Source of the DNA: Phenylobacterium sp.
GTDB taxonomy: Bacteria > Pseudomonadota > Alphaproteobacteria > Caulobacterales > Caulobacteraceae
Direction of reading: 5' to 3'
NCBI RefSeq assembly: GCF_004799515.1
Contig: NZ_SSMX01000002.1
Location: forward strand, 62,001-126,000
Length of the DNA stretch: 64,000 nt
Shown here: positions 53,867 to 64,000 of the stretch, in pieces
Layout: the number at the start of each line of letters is the position of its first letter
Numbering within the stretch: position 1 is the stretch's first letter
Notes under the pieces: model-generated
Told to the model about the DNA's origin: nothing
The model's input: the letters and a program-made list of their open reading frames with translations, nothing else
Database searches by the model: none
Made by a program: the position numbers and the translations under genes

Positions 53867-54781
53867 CTATTCGTAGGGCAGGGCGGGGATCGGCTCGACC
53901 AGGTAGCGCGGCGCTGGCGGCGCTGGAGGGGCGGGCGGCGCCGGCGGGGCGGGGATCGAGACGACGACGTGGCCGTGGATGGAAATGCGGCTGCCACCGC
54001 CGCCGTTGCAGGGCTTGCTGCTCAGGCCGGGCGGCACCCGCGTACGGCTGTCCCCGCAGGCGTTGTCGAGCTGGTCCTGGGTCAGGTTGCGCGCGCGGGA
54101 GAAGTCGGCCCCGGCGATGCTGGCGTGCTGCAGGCTGGCGTCCTTGAAGTCCGCACCGTCGAAGTTGGCGCCCATCAGGACGGCGGACTCGAGTTCGGCG
54201 CCGCGGAAGATGGCCTTCTCGAACCGGCCGTAGCTCAAATTGGCCGCGCGCATGCTGGCGTCGCGGAAGTCCGCGCCGCGGGCGATCACGCGGTTGAGGT
54301 TGGCGCCGGTGAGGTCCGTGGAGCGGAAGATCGTCTCGACCAACTGGGCCTGGTTGAAATTCGTGCCCTGGGCCGAGGCGTCGGAGAAGTCCGCGCCTCC
54401 CATATTGGCGTCCTGGAAGATACTGCCTTGCGCCTGGGTGTCGCGGAAGCGGGTGTGGGTCAGCGTCGCGCCGGTGAAGTTGACGCTGATGATCTGCGAG
54501 TCCGTCAGGTCGGCGCCGGTCAGGTCGGCGCCGGAGAAGTTCGAGGCGAGGAGGTGGGCCTCGCGCAGGTTCGAGCCCACCAGGGCCGCGCCGGTGAAGT
54601 TGGCGTTCAGGAAGTGCGCGCCTTGCATCCGCCGGCCGGACAACTCGCACTTGATGCAGTCGCCGCCAAAGGTGTTGGACCGCGGCACCTCCTTGTCCGA
54701 GCCGCCGGCATGGGCGGCTACGGGCGCGGCCAGCATCATGGCGGCCAGCGCGATCTGCAGGAGGTGGGACGTCTTGGTCAC
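53867..54781 (-). CDS. Secreted pentapeptide-repeat protein
   Basis: The 304-residue precursor has a signal peptide (QIALAAMMLAAPVAAHA). About 30 tandem A(D/N)LxX pentapeptide repeats (ANFTGAALVGSNLREAHLL..) span roughly residues 40-220 and form a right-handed beta-helix. A Gly-rich stretch and a proline repeat (PAPPAPPAPPAP) close the protein. Two Cys pairs flank the helix (GGDCIKCEL; NACGDSRT). I set the start at GTG 54781 for signal-peptide fit with AAGGA upstream; TTG 54826 is possible. The function is not known. It is convergent with aspS. Confidence 0.85.
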   Translation of the reverse strand: MTKTSHLLQIALAAMMLAAPVAAHAGGSDKEVPRSNTFGGDCIKCELSGRRMQGAHFLNANFTGAALVGSNLREAHLLASNFSGADLTGADLTDSQIISVNFTGATLTHTRFRDTQAQGSIFQDANMGGADFSDASAQGTNFNQAQLVETIFRSTDLTGANLNRVIARGADFRDASMRAANLSYGRFEKAIFRGAELESAVLMGANFDGADFKDASLQHASIAGADFSRARNLTQDQLDNACGDSRTRVPPGLSSKPCNGGGGSRISIHGHVVVSIPAPPAPPAPPAPPAPRYLVEPIPALPYE

Positions 54782-54910
54782 TTCGGCATTGTCCTTGGCG
54801 TTACAGCTTCCATGTGCCTGCGACAACGCGGGGGCGCCACTTAATTCGCGGTAATTGTTAAGGGCTTAGGCATAGGCGCATTCACTCTAAGACTTGGCCA
54901 AGGTCAAGCT

Positions 54911-57379
54911 TCAGACGCCCTGATCCTCGCTCAGGCGCCCTACATGCGCGCCGCAGGTCTCGCAGATCAGGGCCGCGCCCTTGCGCACCACAGCCACGTC
55001 GCCGCAGGCCGCGCAGACGTCGGCGGCGTCACGCGCCGCCGGGCCGCTGACCCGGTTGGCGCTGGGCAGGAAGACCAGGTTGTCAGGGGCCGCGCCACGC
55101 GAGAAGCCACGGGAGATGAAGCGCGAGGCGGGCTGCGGGCCGGCGTCTTCGTCGCCCGAGCCGTCCAGGGCGTCGGCCTTGCCGCGGCCCATGCCGTCGG
55201 CGTTGAGCTCGCCAGGGTCGCGGGTCTCCAGATCCTCGCGGCCCAGGTAGGAGATGCCGAGCTCGCGGAAGATGTAGTCCAGGATCGAGGTCGCCGACTT
55301 CACCGTGTCGTTGCCGGTGACCGGCCCGGCGGGCTCGAAGCGGGTGAAGACGAAGGCGTCGACGAACTCGTCCAGCGGCACGCCGTATTGCAGGCCGATG
55401 GAGATGGCGATGGCGAAGTTGTTCATCAGCGATCGGAAGGCCGCGCCCTCCTTGTGCATGTCGATGAAGATCTCGCCGAGCTCACCGTCGTCGTATTCGC
55501 CGGTGTGCAGATAGACCTTGTGGCCGCCCACCGCCGCCTTCTGGATGTAGCCCTTGCGCCGGTCGGGCAGCTTGCGCCGGGTGCGCTCGCGCTCGACCAC
55601 CCGCTCCACGATCCGGGGCTCCGGCGGAGGTTCCGGCGGGCGCGCGGCCCGCGGCTCGGGCAGGCTGGGCAACTCCAGCGAGACTTGCGCCGGCGGGCTG
55701 GCGCGGCGCAGGCGCACCGCGCCGACGGCCTCGCTGAGCGCGTCGAGCGCCTGGGCGGGCGTGGCGTTCCAGGCCAGGTCCAGCTCGGCGACCGTCGGCA
55801 CGATCAGCGTCGGATCGAGCGCCTGGGTCATGGCGCGGCGCGGCGCCTCGCCCAGCGCCTGGGCGTCGCGGAAGATGTCGCGGGCGGCCGGGGTCAGGAA
55901 CGCCGCCTCGGCCAGGCTGTCGCCCCCCAGGGCGTGGGCCTCGGCGGCGGCGACGTCGGCGGTCGAGAAGCCCATCAGCGCCAGGAGGTCGAACCGCGGG
56001 TCCGCCAGCTGGTCGGCGGTCAGGCCCATGACGTCGCGCAGGAAGCCCTCGCCGATCACCGCGGGGCTGAAGGCCTGCGGCAGGCCGGCGACCAGGGGCA
56101 GGGCGGCCTCGACGGCGGCAATCTCGTGGTCGGTGAAGCCCCGGGCCATCAGGGCGGCGTGGTTGACGCCCGGCGCTTCGGCGAGGTCGGCGCGGCCGAG
56201 CAGCAGGGCGTGGGCCTCGGCGGTCTCGACGCCGGCCAGCGCCAGGCCGCGCACCGCCGCCTCGCTGAGCACCCGGATCGGCTCGCCGTCGGCGCTCTCG
56301 GCGAAGGTCACCGGCCCAGCCCAGGGGGCGCCGGACAGCCGCCCGCCGCCCAGCCGCAGCTCCAGCTCCGGGTCTCGGAACAGGGCTAGGCCCACGTCGG
56401 CGCCGGTCTCGGCTATGGCGTCGCGGGCCGCCAGATAGAGCTCGCGCGCCGTTTCGCGGGCCGCCTCGCTGTCGTAGTCCAGGCCGTGGGCCACCAGCCA
56501 GTCGCCGAGCCCGGCCAGGCCCGCGATGGCCGGGGCGTCGCTGGCGGCGGAAAGCGCCGCGGCCAGGAGGGCGCAGGCGGCCTCGAAGCCGTCGATGTCG
56601 AAGCCGTCGTCGGACCAGAAGCCCATAAGGTCGAGGCCGCCGCGGACGGCGCCTTCCGCCGCCGCGATCCGCTCGGCGACGCTGGCGCTCGGGCTCACCG
56701 CCAGCGCGCCGGTCGCCCAGGCGGCGCGGGCCACGGCCGCGTCCGCCGGTCCCACGGCGATCAGCCGCACCCCGTCGAAGACCTGCGGCGGCGCGGTCGT
56801 CCAGGCGCTTTCGCCGCCGCGCGCCAGGGCCATGGCGTCGAGGATCAGGGCGTCGGGCGCGCCGGCGGCGCGGGCGGCCTCGGCGGCGCGGGCGAGGCTG
56901 GGATTGGCGGCGGGGTCGGCGCAGGCCTCGGCGTCGCCTTCGCAGCGCAGGATCGCGTCCATCACCGCCTGCAGCCGCCGGCCGAGCTCTAGGGCGGCGG
57001 CCTGGGCGGCGGTTTCGCCGCGATGGCGCGCCACCATCGCCGCCACCTCAGCAGAGCCGGCCTCGACCACGGGGGGCGGGCCCTTGGCGGCGGGTTCGGC
57101 GAGCGCGATGACGCCCGACAGCAGGGCCTCGGTCAGCTCGTCGCGGAAGCGGGTGCGGGCGCGGACGTCCTTGAAGAAGCCCTTGGCCTGGGCCCGGCCG
57201 GTCAGCGTCTCGACGCGCTCGGCGATCGCGGCGGGCAGGTCTTCAGCCCCGCCGGCCCAGTCGAGCCAAGCCTCGACCCGGGCGGCCGTCCAATGGGCCG
57301 GGGCTTGGACCTCAACGAAACGGCCGTGGCGTTCGACGGCCCGGCTCTCGATTCTCGTCCGCGACGCTTCGCGACCCAT
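54911..57379 (-). CDS. Degenerate NrdJ-like protein: B12-dependent ribonucleotide reductase relative lacking the active-site region
   Basis: From about residue 610 the 822-residue protein carries the C-terminal domain of class II RNR Nrd[81 protein letters not shown], then [23 protein letters not shown], ending in a CAAC..CETC cysteine pair. Upstream parts still align in order (GFTDHEI..; [22 protein letters not shown]), but the active-site stretch (CANPCG..) and the ISKTINMP segment of NrdJ are absent, replaced by [14 protein letters not shown]. Canonical NrdJ has about 1200 residues. It therefore should not reduce ribonucleotides. It is read divergently from the NDUFA12-like gene. This is not a frameshifted pseudogene: the frame is intact. 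Confidence 0.78.
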   Translation of the reverse strand: MGREASRTRIESRAVERHGRFVEVQAPAHWTAARVEAWLDWAGGAEDLPAAIAERVETLTGRAQAKGFFKDVRARTRFRDELTEALLSGVIALAEPAAKGPPPVVEAGSAEVAAMVARHRGETAAQAAALELGRRLQAVMDAILRCEGDAEACADPAANPSLARAAEAARAAGAPDALILDAMALARGGESAWTTAPPQVFDGVRLIAVGPADAAVARAAWATGALAVSPSASVAERIAAAEGAVRGGLDLMGFWSDDGFDIDGFEAACALLAAALSAASDAPAIAGLAGLGDWLVAHGLDYDSEAARETARELYLAARDAIAETGADVGLALFRDPELELRLGGGRLSGAPWAGPVTFAESADGEPIRVLSEAAVRGLALAGVETAEAHALLLGRADLAEAPGVNHAALMARGFTDHEIAAVEAALPLVAGLPQAFSPAVIGEGFLRDVMGLTADQLADPRFDLLALMGFSTADVAAAEAHALGGDSLAEAAFLTPAARDIFRDAQALGEAPRRAMTQALDPTLIVPTVAELDLAWNATPAQALDALSEAVGAVRLRRASPPAQVSLELPSLPEPRAARPPEPPPEPRIVERVVERERTRRKLPDRRKGYIQKAAVGGHKVYLHTGEYDDGELGEIFIDMHKEGAAFRSLMNNFAIAISIGLQYGVPLDEFVDAFVFTRFEPAGPVTGNDTVKSATSILDYIFRELGISYLGREDLETRDPGELNADGMGRGKADALDGSGDEDAGPQPASRFISRGFSRGAAPDNLVFLPSANRVSGPAARDAADVCAACGDVAVVRKGAALICETCGAHVGRLSEDQGV

Positions 57380-57563
57380 TCGCCGACTCCCTCGCGGAAG
57401 GGTAGGGCGGCTCGGCGCGCGCGATCAATAGATGTTGCGGTCGCAGGGGACTTCATCCCCAACATCTTGCCCTTCGGCGGCGTCCGGCGCGGTGCTGGAC
57501 GCTCCCCGGCGCCCCGCCTATAGTCCGCCCGCCCATCGCCTGCCTTTGAAGAGACAACCCCCC

Positions 57564-57968
57564 GTGCTGGATTTCCTGAAGTCGATCTTCACCTGGTGGA
57601 ACGGCGCCACCGTCGGCGTGCGTTTCCACGTCGGCCGCCGCGGCGTGTTCGTCGGCCAGGACGAGGGCGGCAACCGCTATTACGAGGCGCGGGACAATTC
57701 CGACAGCTACGACCAGCGCAAGCGCCGCTGGGTGATCTACCGCGGCTACGCCGACGCCTCGAAAGTCGCCGCCGAATGGCACGGTTGGCTGCACTACACC
57801 TTCGACGAGCCGCCGACGGTCGAGCCCATGCGGATCAAGGCCTGGGAGAAGGACCACCTGCCCAACCTCACCGGCACCATCCACGCCTACAAGCCGCAGG
57901 GCGCCATCTCGCGCGGCGGCGACCGTCAGAAGGCCACGGCCGACTACGAGGCCTGGACGCCGGAATAG
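57564..57968 (+). CDS. NDUFA12-family NADH:ubiquinone oxidoreductase (complex I) accessory subunit
   Basis: The 134-residue protein (start GTG 57564) matches the B17.2/NDUFA12 accessory subunit found in alphaproteobacterial and mitochondrial complex I: FTWWNGATVGVRFHVGRRGVFVGQDEGGNRYYEAR, KRRWVIYRGYADASKVAAEWHGWLHYTFDEPP and KPWEKDH-like KAWEKDHLPNLTGT. It binds at the matrix/cytoplasmic arm. The nuo operon is not in the window; this stand-alone location beside a DUF2155 gene is usual for the class. Confidence 0.92.
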   Translation: MLDFLKSIFTWWNGATVGVRFHVGRRGVFVGQDEGGNRYYEARDNSDSYDQRKRRWVIYRGYADASKVAAEWHGWLHYTFDEPPTVEPMRIKAWEKDHLPNLTGTIHAYKPQGAISRGGDRQKATADYEAWTPE

Positions 57969-57976
57969 GCCGCCCG

Positions 57977-58618
57977 ATGCCGTTCCGCCGAAAGCCGATC
58001 TTCCCCGCCGCCGGGTTCGCGCTGCTCACGGGGCTGGCGAGCGCGACCCTGGTCGCGGCCCAGCCCGCCGCGCCGCCGCTGGCCGTCCCGCCGCAGGAAG
58101 CCGCGCCGAAGTCGACCGAGGTGACCATGCCGCCGGCGTCCGCCGCGACACTTCCCGCGCCAGACACCGTCGCGCCCGCGGCCCCAGTAGCGGCTGCGCC
58201 CGCCGCCCCGCCCAAGCCCGTCGCGCCGGCGCGGCGCGCCCGCTACGACGTCGCGGTCATCGAAGCCCTGGACAAGGTGACCGCCGAGAGCCTGCGCTTC
58301 GAGGCCGCCGTGGGCCGGCCGGTGCGCTATAAGAGCCTGGTCTTCACCGTGAAGGCCTGCGAGCGCTCCGCCCCCGATGAGGCGGTGGACGACTCCATCG
58401 CCTACCTGACCATCGACAGCCAGCCGCGGCCCGAGCCTGGCATGCCGGCCCTGGCCCCGCGGCAGGCCTTCAAGGGCTGGATGTACGCCTCATCGCCCGG
58501 TCTGCACCCGCTGGAGCACCCGGTCTACGACGCCTGGCTGATCACCTGCAGGGCCGCGGCGCCGGTCAATCCGTCCGTGGTGTCGCCCGCGCCGGCTCCG
58601 GCGCCGCCCGCGCGCTGA
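57977..58618 (+). CDS. DUF2155-family secreted protein
   Basis: The 213-residue precursor has an N-terminal signal or anchor helix and a long Ala/Pro-rich linker (residues 28-85). The DUF2155 domain follows: [38 protein letters not shown] and [28 protein letters not shown] with two conserved Cys. It starts eight bases after the NDUFA12 gene, so the two are one transcript. The last 94 bases overlap the convergent aat gene. Confidence 0.88.
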   Translation: MPFRRKPIFPAAGFALLTGLASATLVAAQPAAPPLAVPPQEAAPKSTEVTMPPASAATLPAPDTVAPAAPVAAAPAAPPKPVAPARRARYDVAVIEALDKVTAESLRFEAAVGRPVRYKSLVFTVKACERSAPDEAVDDSIAYLTIDSQPRPEPGMPALAPRQAFKGWMYASSPGLHPLEHPVYDAWLITCRAAAPVNPSVVSPAPAPAPPAR

Positions 58619-59205
58619 AAGTCGCCCTCGACGGGCAGCGCCGACGCCAAGCGGCGGCGATAGTCGGCCCGCGAGATCTCCACCGCCCCGAACTGGCTGA
58701 GATGGCCAGTCATGAACTGGGCGTCGAGCAGCCGGTAGCCGCCGGCGATCAGGCGCGCCACCAGATGCACCAGGGCCACCTTCGAGGCGTCCCGCGCCCG
58801 GGAGAACATGCTCTCGCCGAAGAACGCCCCGCCGAGCGAGACGCCGTAGAGGCCGCCGACCAACTCGCCGCCCGTCCAGCACTCGACGGTATGGGCGTGG
58901 CCAAGCTCGTGCAGGCGCACATAGAGGTCCTCGATCGGATGGTTGATCCAGGTCTCCGTGCGGCCGGGCTTGGCGGCGGCGCAGGCCTGGACCACGGCGC
59001 GGAACGCCGTGTCGACCCGCACCTCGAAGGGCTCGGCGCGCACCGTGCGGGCCAGCCGCCGGGCGACGTGGAAGCCGTCCAGTGGGATCACCCCGCGCCG
59101 TTCGGGGTCGATCAGGAAGACGCGCTCGTCCTCCCGCGCGTCGGCCATCGGGAAGACCCCGCGCGCGTAGCAGGCCAGGAGGTCACGGGCGTCGAACTGC
59201 GCCAT
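58525..59205 (-). CDS. aat: Leucyl/phenylalanyl-tRNA-protein transferase
   Basis: Aat adds Leu or Phe to N-terminal Arg/Lys of proteins, marking them for ClpS/ClpAP. Motifs are [21 protein letters not shown]-like region altered to [14 protein letters not shown], and [34 protein letters not shown] chose ATG 59205 (226 residues); the longer frame overlaps accC. The Gly/Ala-rich C-terminal tail after [12 protein letters not shown] overlaps DUF2155 by 94 bases on the opposite strand. It is the last gene of the aroQ-accB-accC-aat series. Confidence 0.92.
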   Translation of the reverse strand: MAQFDARDLLACYARGVFPMADAREDERVFLIDPERRGVIPLDGFHVARRLARTVRAEPFEVRVDTAFRAVVQACAAAKPGRTETWINHPIEDLYVRLHELGHAHTVECWTGGELVGGLYGVSLGGAFFGESMFSRARDASKVALVHLVARLIAGGYRLLDAQFMTGHLSQFGAVEISRADYRRRLASALPVEGDFQRAGGAGAGAGDTTDGLTGAAALQVISQAS

Positions 59206-59216
59206 CGCGCGCGAGC

Positions 59217-60566
<1,350 letters not shown>

Positions 60567-60570
60567 GGTC

Positions 60571-61077
60571 TCAGCCGATGACCGCGAGCGGCTCGCCGAA
60601 CTCCACGGGCTGACCGTCCTCGACCAGGATCTCCAGGATCCTGCCGGCCTTTGGCGCGGGGATCGGGTTCATGGTCTTCATGGCCTCGATGATCATCAGG
60701 GTCTGGCCGGCGGCGACGCTGTCGCCGACTTTCACGAAGGGCTCCGCGCCCGGCTCGGGCTGCAGGTAGACGCTGCCGACCATCGGCGACTTGACCTCCT
60801 CGCCGGCGGCGCGCGCCGGGGCTGCGTCGGGGACCGCGGCGGAGGCGGCTGCGGGCGCGGCGGCCGGCGCGGCCATGGGCGGCGGCGCGGCCGCATAGGT
60901 CATGGCGGGCGCGGCGGCGACCGTCTTGGCCACCCGCACCTTCAGGCCGGCGTGCTCGACCTCGATCTCGGTCAGGCCGGTCTCCGTCAGGATGTCGGCC
61001 AGTCGGCGCACCAGGCGCGCGTCGATCGGATCGCCCACCGGAGCCTTGGGGGCGGGAGCCTTGGGAGGGCTAGCCAT
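60571..61077 (-). CDS. accB: Biotin carboxyl carrier protein of acetyl-CoA carboxylase
   Basis: The 168-residue protein has an N-terminal helical part, an Ala/Pro-rich flexible linker (about residues 55-85) and the biotinyl domain with the lysine in [17 protein letters not shown]. It carries biotin between AccC and the carboxyltransferase. It is co-transcribed with accC and aroQ. Confidence 0.96.
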   Translation of the reverse strand: MASPPKAPAPKAPVGDPIDARLVRRLADILTETGLTEIEVEHAGLKVRVAKTVAAAPAMTYAAAPPPMAAPAAAPAAASAAVPDAAPARAAGEEVKSPMVGSVYLQPEPGAEPFVKVGDSVAAGQTLMIIEAMKTMNPIPAPKAGRILEILVEDGQPVEFGEPLAVIG

Positions 61078-61125
61078 GGAACTACCTTCGCTTCTTCTTG
61101 GTCTTGTCGTCGGTTTGTCTTGTCG

Positions 61126-61569
61126 TCAGGCTGGCCGGGTAAGGCCAGCCGCGGCCTCAACGGCCAGTTCGTAACTCGCCGCCCCGAAGCCGGACACCAG
61201 TCCGGTCGCGGCCAGCGACACATAGGTCTTACGGCGGAACGCCTCGCGGGAGGCCGGGTTCGACAGATGGCATTCGATCACCGGCACGCCCACCGCCTTC
61301 AGGGCGTCAAGGATGGCGACCGAGGTATGGCCATAGCCCGCCGGATTGATCACCACCGCGGAAGCTTCCGTACGGGCCTCCTGGATCCAGTCGATCAGTT
61401 CGCCCTCGTGGTTCGATTGCCGGAACACGACGCTGCGCCCCAGGGCGGCCGCGCGCGCCTCGCAAAGGCGCTTCACGTCGTCCAGGGTCTGATGTCCGTA
61501 AATCTCCGGCTCGCGGACCCCCAGGAGATTGAGGTTGGGGCCGCTCAGCACATAGATCGGTTTCGACAT
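61126..61569 (-). CDS. aroQ: 3-dehydroquinate dehydratase, type II
   Basis: AroQ dehydrates 3-dehydroquinate in the shikimate pathway. The 147-residue subunit of the dodecamer shows the family motifs [48 protein letters not shown] and [17 protein letters not shown]. It is the first gene of the aroQ-accB-accC-aat series and is divergent from thiS. Confidence 0.97.
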   Translation of the reverse strand: MSKPIYVLSGPNLNLLGVREPEIYGHQTLDDVKRLCEARAAALGRSVVFRQSNHEGELIDWIQEARTEASAVVINPAGYGHTSVAILDALKAVGVPVIECHLSNPASREAFRRKTYVSLAATGLVSGFGAASYELAVEAAAGLTRPA

Positions 61570-61649
61570 ATGGCTCCGCCGTCGATTCCGCCGTCTTGTA
61601 CCGGGCGGGCGACGGGGTCACAAGCTTGCCGACTTGGAGGCGTCCTAGC

Positions 61650-61850
61650 ATGCAGCTGACCGTCAATGGCGAGGCCCGCAGCTTCGAGGGCCTGGCGGAC
61701 ATCGCCGGGCTGGTGGCGGCGCTGGGCCTGGACGGGCGCAAGGTGGCCGTGGAGCGCAATCTGGAGATCGTGCCGCGCTCGGCCTATGGAAGGACCCTGC
61801 TCGCCGACGGCGACCGGATCGAGATCGTGCACTTTATCGGAGGCGGCTGA
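61650..61850 (+). CDS. thiS: Sulfur carrier protein ThiS
   Basis: The 66-residue ubiquitin-fold protein ends in the essential Gly-Gly(-Gly) tail VHFIGGG that is thiocarboxylated to give sulfur to the thiazole. TTGGAGG lies upstream of ATG 61650. thiG starts one base after the stop. No TPP riboswitch is recognisable in the 80 bases between aroQ and thiS. Confidence 0.94.
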   Translation: MQLTVNGEARSFEGLADIAGLVAALGLDGRKVAVERNLEIVPRSAYGRTLLADGDRIEIVHFIGGG

Positions 61851-61851
61851 C

Positions 61852-62643
61852 ATGGACGGGTCGACCCACACCACGGAAGACACCTGGACGGTCGCGGGCC
61901 GCACCTTCCGCTCGCGGCTGATCGTCGGCACCGGCAAATACAAGGACTACGCCCAGAACGCCGCCGCGGCGGAGGCCGCGGGCGCGGAGATCGTCACCGT
62001 GGCCCTGCGCCGGGTGAACCTGTCCGACCCCAGCCAGCCGATGCTGGTCGACCATGTGAAGCCCGACCGCTTCACCTTCCTCCCCAACACCGCCGGCTGT
62101 TTCACCGGCGAGGACGCGGTGCGCACCCTGCGCCTGGCCCGCGAGGCCGGCGGCTGGGACCTGGTGAAGCTGGAGGTCCTGTCCAACACCAAGCACCTGC
62201 TGCCGGACATGGAGGAGACCCTTCGGGCGCTGAAGCTGCTGATCGCCGACGGCTTCCAGGTGATGGTCTACTGCTCGGACGACCCGGTCTATGCGCTGAA
62301 GTTGGAGGAGGCGGGCGCGGCGGCGATCATGCCGGCGGCGGCGCCGATCGGCTCCGGGCGCGGCATCCAGAACTTCCTGAACCTCGGGCTGATCCTGGAG
62401 CAGGCCAAGGTGCCGGTGCTGGTGGACGCGGGCGTCGGCACGGCCTCGGACGCGGTTCTGGCCATGGAGGCGGGCTGCGACGCTGTCCTGATGAACACCG
62501 CCATCGCCGAGGCCAAGGACCCGATCCGCATGGCGGTGGCCATGAAGCACGCGGTCATCGCCGGGCGCGAAGCCTGGCTCGCCGGGCGCATGGCCAGGCG
62601 CACCTACGGCGATCCGTCCTCGCCCTGGGCAGGATTGATCTAG
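61852..62643 (+). CDS. thiG: Thiazole synthase
   Basis: ThiG forms the thiazole phosphate from deoxyxylulose phosphate, dehydroglycine and ThiS thiocarboxylate. The TIM-barrel shows [22 protein letters not shown], the Schiff-base Lys in LVKLEVL, and [17 protein letters not shown] and [26 protein letters not shown]. The length of 263 residues is standard. The preceding GGAGG lies in the thiS tail. Confidence 0.97.
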   Translation: MDGSTHTTEDTWTVAGRTFRSRLIVGTGKYKDYAQNAAAAEAAGAEIVTVALRRVNLSDPSQPMLVDHVKPDRFTFLPNTAGCFTGEDAVRTLRLAREAGGWDLVKLEVLSNTKHLLPDMEETLRALKLLIADGFQVMVYCSDDPVYALKLEEAGAAAIMPAAAPIGSGRGIQNFLNLGLILEQAKVPVLVDAGVGTASDAVLAMEAGCDAVLMNTAIAEAKDPIRMAVAMKHAVIAGREAWLAGRMARRTYGDPSSPWAGLI

Positions 62644-64000
62644 GCGCCGGCGTCAGCCTGGGCGAGGCGTTGCACGTCGAGGTCAGGTGAGAGGCCGAGG
62701 CCGTTCAGCATCTCCTCGCGGTCCGGGCCGGCCTTGGGGCGGTAAGCCTCGGCGTTGCGCTGCCGGCCGCGGGCCCAGTAGCCCAGCACCTTGGCGATGT
62801 TCTTTGGCCGCTTCAGCCAGGCTTGCGGGTCCTCCAGCATGTGGAAGCCCCTGAGCGCCGCGCGGAACAGCTCCACGTCGGAGCGGACGGCGATGGCCAC
62901 GGCGTCCTCCAGAAAGGCCGTGCGCATCCGGCTGCGCAGGCTGGGCTGGTAGCCGGGCGTCAGCGCCTGGCGGGCGCGGCGGATGGCCGAACGGTCGGCG
63001 TCGCGCATGGTGTCGTAGAAGGTGCGCAGCTCGCTGCCGACCCGCCGTTGGTAGGCCTCCAGCCGCGCCGCCGGATCGGCGAACATCTGCAGGGCGTCGC
63101 GCAGCAGGTGGGCCTCCACGGCGGCGAAGGAGCAGCCGCGGCCGTAGAGCGGGTTGGAGCGCACCAGGCTGTCGCCGACCGCGAAGAAGCCCAGCGCCGC
63201 CGCGCGGCCGTTGGGGGCGAAGTCCCGCCAGCGGCTGCTCAGGTCGCCCATGCCGAACACCCGGCTGATCGGCTCGGAACGCGCCGGCTCGATCCACGCC
63301 GTCAGCCCCGGCAACTGGCCGCAGGCGGCGTCGAACACCGCCGGGTCGACCACCTTCTTGCGCAGCTCTTCCTCAACCTGCGGGACGCAGAGGGTGATGG
63401 AGAAGCAGCCGTTGTCGCCCGGGAAGACGCCAAACTTCAGGTATTCGAGGTCGCCGGTGGCGGGCGCCTTGCCGCGCTCGGGCTCGGCCTGGCCGGGCCG
63501 CAGGCGGTAGTGGCGGGTGAAGTAGAGGATGCCGCAGTCCTCGGTCTCCTCCGGCACGCCCGCGCCAGCGGCGCGCAGCTGCTCCACCGAATCGGAGGTG
63601 CGGCCGGCGGCGTCGACGACGATGTCGGCGGCAAGTTCTTCTACCGCGCCGTCCGTCTCGATCCGCACGCCCGCGACCACGGGGACCGCTCCCGGCGTGA
63701 GCATCAGGCCCTTCGCGAAGACGCCCGACCGCACGGTGATGTTAGGCTGCCGCTCGACATAGCGGCGCAGGATCAGCTCCAGCGTGGTTCGCCGGCTGGT
63801 CAGCACGGCGAGGTCGGCGTCGATCGGGGCGGGCGTGTAGTCGCGCTTGTGGATGTCGGTCAGGCCGCCCTCGAAGCCCAGGTCACGGCAGCCGGCCGCC
63901 AGTAGCTCTTCCAGGAGCTGCGGATGCTGGTCGCGGATGATCAGGCGCAGGCGCGCCAGGAAGGCATGGCTGTGGCGCAGGTGGCCGACGCCGCGGCGCG
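62640..64000 (-). CDS. FAD-dependent oxidoreductase/monooxygenase, 5' part outside the window
   Basis: The frame is open to the right edge: reading back from residue [16 protein letters not shown] it continues through [21 protein letters not shown], so the GTG at 63806 is internal. The visible part has a GHxRHSHAF segment as in flavoprotein monooxygenases of the UbiH/halogenase-like group, [13 protein letters not shown] for the FAD ribose region, and [28 protein letters not shown] for the FAD pyrophosphate site. The substrate is unknown. The stop overlaps the thiG stop. Confidence 0.85.
   Translation of the reverse strand, partial: RRGVGHLRHSHAFLARLRLIIRDQHPQLLEELLAAGCRDLGFEGGLTDIHKRDYTPAPIDADLAVLTSRRTTLELILRRYVERQPNITVRSGVFAKGLMLTPGAVPVVAGVRIETDGAVEELAADIVVDAAGRTSDSVEQLRAAGAGVPEETEDCGILYFTRHYRLRPGQAEPERGKAPATGDLEYLKFGVFPGDNGCFSITLCVPQVEEELRKKVVDPAVFDAACGQLPGLTAWIEPARSEPISRVFGMGDLSSRWRDFAPNGRAAALGFFAVGDSLVRSNPLYGRGCSFAAVEAHLLRDALQMFADPAARLEAYQRRVGSELRTFYDTMRDADRSAIRRARQALTPGYQPSLRSRMRTAFLEDAVAIAVRSDVELFRAALRGFHMLEDPQAWLKRPKNIAKVLGYWARGRQRNAEAYRPKAGPDREEMLNGLGLSPDLDVQRLAQADAGA

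Noticed and set aside
61570..61649. TPP riboswitch before thiS
   Set aside because: The gap is only 80 bases and shows no TPP-riboswitch core; thiC is not here.

Overview
The window is GC-rich (roughly 70%) alphaproteobacterial chromosome, most likely Caulobacterales (Phenylobacterium/Caulobacter-like). The grounds are the gene sets rpoZ-spoT and pdxJ-acpS-lepB-rnc-era-recO, the aroQ-accB-accC-aat operon beside a complex I NDUFA12-type gene and a DUF2155 gene, two secreted proteins with PEPxxWAMM-type C-termini, and dispersed GTCATCC-type intergenic inverted repeats. Assignment to a genus is inference. I see no prophage, IS element, CRISPR array, rRNA or tRNA. Both edge genes are cut: a TauD-like dioxygenase at the left and a flavoprotein oxidoreductase at the right.

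Layout. 1-9 kb: dioxygenase, hybrid histidine kinase, an uppP/trmH/23S-type methyltransferase operon, a TetR regulator and a soluble lytic transglycosylase. 9-18 kb: dapA-smpB-GNAT, an M20 peptidase, a GlsB-like membrane protein, an ETHE1-rhodanese fusion, a PEP-CTERM-like protein, a family 5-type uracil-DNA glycosylase, a NYN nuclease, folK and two unknown genes. 18-37 kb: rpoZ-spoT, then pyrE, pdxJ-acpS and lepB-rnc-era, then recO. This housekeeping series is interrupted by accessory genes: YciI-like, GST, a class III cyclase-like protein, a POT transporter, a GT-C-like membrane protein, an alpha/beta hydrolase, a small secreted Cys/Lys protein, a TPR protein and an M28 peptidase. 37-42 kb: an apparent BlaI-controlled operon (blaI, M56 protease with TonB-like domain, unknown, TonB-dependent receptor) behind a double palindromic operator. 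42-52 kb: parC, a second PEP-CTERM-like protein, an MBL hydrolase, unknown secreted proteins including a tandem pair, a PNPOx-fold protein and a serine hydrolase. 52-64 kb: aspS, a pentapeptide-repeat protein, a degenerate NrdJ-like protein, the NDUFA12 and DUF2155 genes, aroQ-accB-accC-aat, thiS-thiG and the truncated flavoprotein.

Most of the window is ordinary core metabolism and information processing: ppGpp control with the omega subunit, ribosome rescue and rRNA maturation, fatty acid initiation and ACP activation, and cofactor synthesis (folate, pyridoxine, thiazole). The unusual items are (i) an 822-residue relative of B12-dependent ribonucleotide reductase that has lost the active-site region but kept the C-terminal domain, (ii) the BlaI/M56-TonB/receptor operon, (iii) a stand-alone cytosolic protein with nearly all class III nucleotidyl cyclase residues but Asn changed to Asp, (iv) a repeat family with hairpin-forming copies, one of which supplies the C-terminus and stop codon of folK, and (v) an AT-rich remnant carrying the first codons of a response-regulator-like gene. 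Functions are predicted by reading motifs; no search was run.
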